Notes under the pieces: model-generated
What the model saw: only the letters and a program-made list of their open reading frames with translations
Database searches by the model: none
What the model was told of the DNA's origin: nothing
Shown: piece by piece, positions 6,355 to 7,644 of the stretch
Layout: each line of letters starts with the position of its first letter
How positions within the stretch are numbered: the first letter of the stretch is position 1
Assembly (NCBI GenBank): GCA_002402085.1
Contig: NVVB01000003.1
Coordinates: 73,817-81,460 of the forward strand
DNA: 7,644 nt
Source: Gammaproteobacteria bacterium
GTDB taxonomy: Bacteria > Pseudomonadota > Gammaproteobacteria > Pseudomonadales > UBA3067
Direction: 5' to 3'
Program-made: the position numbers and the translations under genes

Positions 6355-7161
6355 ATGAATAATTCAGAAGTAGTGGATGACGATATTGGAGATTTTCATG
6401 GCCCAGTTCTACGGCACGCAAGAGAACTTGTTTCTAAGTTAGAATCAGGAAAAACTGCCGAGGCCATCAAGGTGATAGAGGATATAAACCGGGTGCGTGA
6501 CCAGACGTTATTTCAAGAGGTCGGTAGACTAACCCGACGAATTCATAATGCGATTAACAGTTTTCATATCGATATGAATTTGAATGGTCAAGAAGCCGAT
6601 GACTTGTCAATGATGGAAGATGCGTCCGGCCGATTAGGTTATGTGATTAAACTAACCGAAGATGCGGCCAATAAGACCATGGACATGGTTGAGCAATCTA
6701 TCCCTATGGCGGGTAACATCGAACAGACTGCAGTAGAACTCCATAGTGAATGGGGTCGTCTAATGCGCAAAGAGATGAAGCCAGAAGAGTTTAGAGCGCT
6801 GTATAAAAAGATTGACGCTTACTTTGGTCAGACTATTACTGAATCCAATGGATTGCACAAGAACCTTTCTGATATTTTAATGGCGCAAGATTATCAGGAT
6901 TTAACGGGGCAAGTGATTAAACGAGTGATCACTTTAGTCACCGAAGTGGAATCAAGTTTAGTTGATCTGGTTAGAATGGCCGCCACCGTTGAGAAGCTTG
7001 CTGGCATCGGTGAGGATGACGTTGCGGTTGCAACTGAAAGTATCAGTAGTTCGGCCAACGATGAAGCTGCTGAAGGACCTGTCATTAACCCGGAAGAACG
7101 CAATGATGTGGTTTCGGGTCAAGATGAGGTTGATGATCTTTTATCAAGTTTAGGGTTTTAG
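6355..7161 (+). CDS. cheZ: CheY-P phosphatase CheZ
   Basis: CheZ speeds removal of phosphate from CheY-P and so ends the chemotaxis signal. The product is 268 aa from ATG 6355, longer than the 214 aa of E. coli CheZ but comparable with Pseudomonas-type proteins. The long helical body contains the active-site motif AQDYQDLTGQVIK, in which D182 and Q186 correspond to E. coli D143 and catalytic Q147. A variable acidic linker (about 220-255) leads to the C-terminal CheY-binding helix DEVDDLLSSLGF (257-268), nearly identical to that of E. coli. ATG 6355 has a weak GACGAG ribosome site 4 nt upstream; an in-frame GTG at 6343 has no visible site and would add four residues. It follows cheY by 18 nt and precedes cheA by 46 nt. 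CheZ also suggests that signal termination does not rely only on a CheC/FliY route. Confidence 0.95.
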   Translation: MNNSEVVDDDIGDFHGPVLRHARELVSKLESGKTAEAIKVIEDINRVRDQTLFQEVGRLTRRIHNAINSFHIDMNLNGQEADDLSMMEDASGRLGYVIKLTEDAANKTMDMVEQSIPMAGNIEQTAVELHSEWGRLMRKEMKPEEFRALYKKIDAYFGQTITESNGLHKNLSDILMAQDYQDLTGQVIKRVITLVTEVESSLVDLVRMAATVEKLAGIGEDDVAVATESISSSANDEAAEGPVINPEERNDVVSGQDEVDDLLSSLGF

Positions 7162-7166
7162 GGATT

Positions 7167-7182
7167 TAGACACGATTGTCTA
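7167..7182 (+). repeat. Small perfect hairpin between cheZ and cheA
   Basis: TAGACA (7167-7172) and TGTCTA (7177-7182) form a perfect 6-bp stem with a CGAT loop, extendable by two G-U pairs. It starts 6 nt after the cheZ stop and ends 11 nt before the cheA ribosome site. No run of T follows, so it is not a standard intrinsic terminator. It may stabilise or process the transcript, or be a protein-binding dyad. Confidence 0.45.
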
Positions 7183-7193
7183 GGAATATGCCT

Positions 7194-7199
7194 AAGGAG
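7194..7199 (+). promoter_or_regulatory. Strong ribosome binding site of cheA
   Basis: AAGGAG ends 8 nt before ATG 7208. Another ATG at 7204 lies in a different frame and meets a stop after six codons, so 7208 is the true cheA start. This is the strongest ribosome site in the window. Confidence 0.85.
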
Positions 7200-7207
7200 T
7201 GGGATGG

Positions 7208-7644
7208 ATGAGTTTCGACGCTGACGAGGAAATCCTTCAAGACTTTTTGCTTGAAGCAGGAGAGATCCTTGAACAATTGTCGGAACAATTGGTCGAGTTG
7301 GAAAATCAACCCGATAACCTTGATTTATTAAACGCAATTTTCCGTGGTTTCCATACGGTTAAAGGCGGCGCTGGATTTTTACAGCTGGATGCGCTTGTTG
7401 ATCTTTGCCATGTCGCAGAAAACGCATTTGATTTATTACGCAATGGTAAATTAAGGGTTACTTCAGAATTGATGGATGTGGTGCTTCGGGCGCTGGATTC
7501 ATGCAATGATATGTTTACTGAAGTGCATAATCGTGCGAGTCCGAATCCTGCTGACCCCAGTATCTTTGCAGCGCTCAATGAGCTCGTGTCTCCTTCTTCT
7601 CAAGCGGCTGCGGCTGCGGCGGCTGCCGGTGAACCGACCCCTGC
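7208..7644 (+). CDS. cheA: Chemotaxis histidine kinase CheA, N-terminal part (partial)
   Basis: CheA is the cytoplasmic histidine kinase that, with CheW and receptors, phosphorylates CheY and CheB. The 145 complete codons in the window run off the right edge without a stop. Residues 1-125 or so form the HPt (P1) domain. The phospho-accepting histidine is H49 in the motif FHTVKGGAGFL, equivalent to H48 of E. coli CheA. After the HPt domain comes an Ala/Pro-rich segment with eight consecutive alanines (codons at 7604-7627), the expected flexible linker before the CheY/CheB-binding P2 domain, which is not yet visible. The P3 dimerisation, P4 kinase and P5 regulatory domains lie outside the window. 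It is 46 nt downstream of cheZ and probably in the same transcript, read from the FliA promoter before cheY. Confidence 0.95.
   Translation, partial: MSFDADEEILQDFLLEAGEILEQLSEQLVELENQPDNLDLLNAIFRGFHTVKGGAGFLQLDALVDLCHVAENAFDLLRNGKLRVTSELMDVVLRALDSCNDMFTEVHNRASPNPADPSIFAALNELVSPSSQAAAAAAAAGEPTP

Noticed and set aside
7306..7578. 90-codon open frame on the minus strand
   Set aside because: It is antisense to the conserved HPt domain of CheA, with no recognisable product.
1..7644. A hidden novel system such as defence, toxin-antitoxin, mobile element or CRISPR array
   Set aside because: All seven complete or partial large genes are recognisable flagellar or chemotaxis genes on one strand, the gaps are short, and no transposase, integrase, tRNA, repeat array or foreign-looking segment is visible.

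Overview
This window is a stretch of a polar-flagellum and chemotaxis gene cluster, with every gene on the + strand. The order is 3' end of flhB, flhA, flhF, fleN (flhG), fliA, cheY, cheZ and 5' part of cheA. The order, the FlhF/FleN pair (which sets number and place of polar flagella), a CheZ phosphatase, and the close resemblance of FleN, FliA and CheY to Pseudomonas-type proteins all point to a polarly flagellated gammaproteobacterium. The moderate base composition would fit a marine or aquatic lineage, but genus cannot be read from the sequence.

Layout. Bases 1-66 are the last 21 codons of flhB. Bases 67-301 form the longest non-coding stretch (235 nt). It holds two sigma-54-like (-24/-12) motifs, the better one at 194-209, and a dyad in the flhA leader. 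flhA (302-2422), flhF (2462-4150), fleN (4216-5037) and fliA (5052-5804) follow with gaps of 39, 65 and 14 nt and probably form one operon. A 142-nt gap (5805-5946) follows, with a weak possible terminator and a good sigma-28 (FliA) promoter match at 5890-5916. cheY (5947-6336), cheZ (6355-7161) and cheA (7208 to beyond the edge) follow with gaps of 18 and 46 nt. No gene-free stretch exceeds 300 nt.

How the genes work together. FlhB and FlhA are membrane components of the flagellar export gate. FlhF recruits early flagellar parts to the cell pole, and FleN limits flagellar number and, in Pseudomonas, restrains the master activator FleQ. FliA is the flagellar sigma factor for late genes. The promoter upstream of cheY suggests that FliA, encoded just upstream, switches on the chemotaxis genes. 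CheA phosphorylates CheY, CheY-P acts on the motor switch, and CheZ removes the phosphate.

All key catalytic residues examined are present, and I see no mobile element, CRISPR array, RNA gene or broken gene. The window is essentially a well-known system. The points worth a second look are regulatory motifs, start-codon choices, and an unusually long, low-complexity linker in FlhF.
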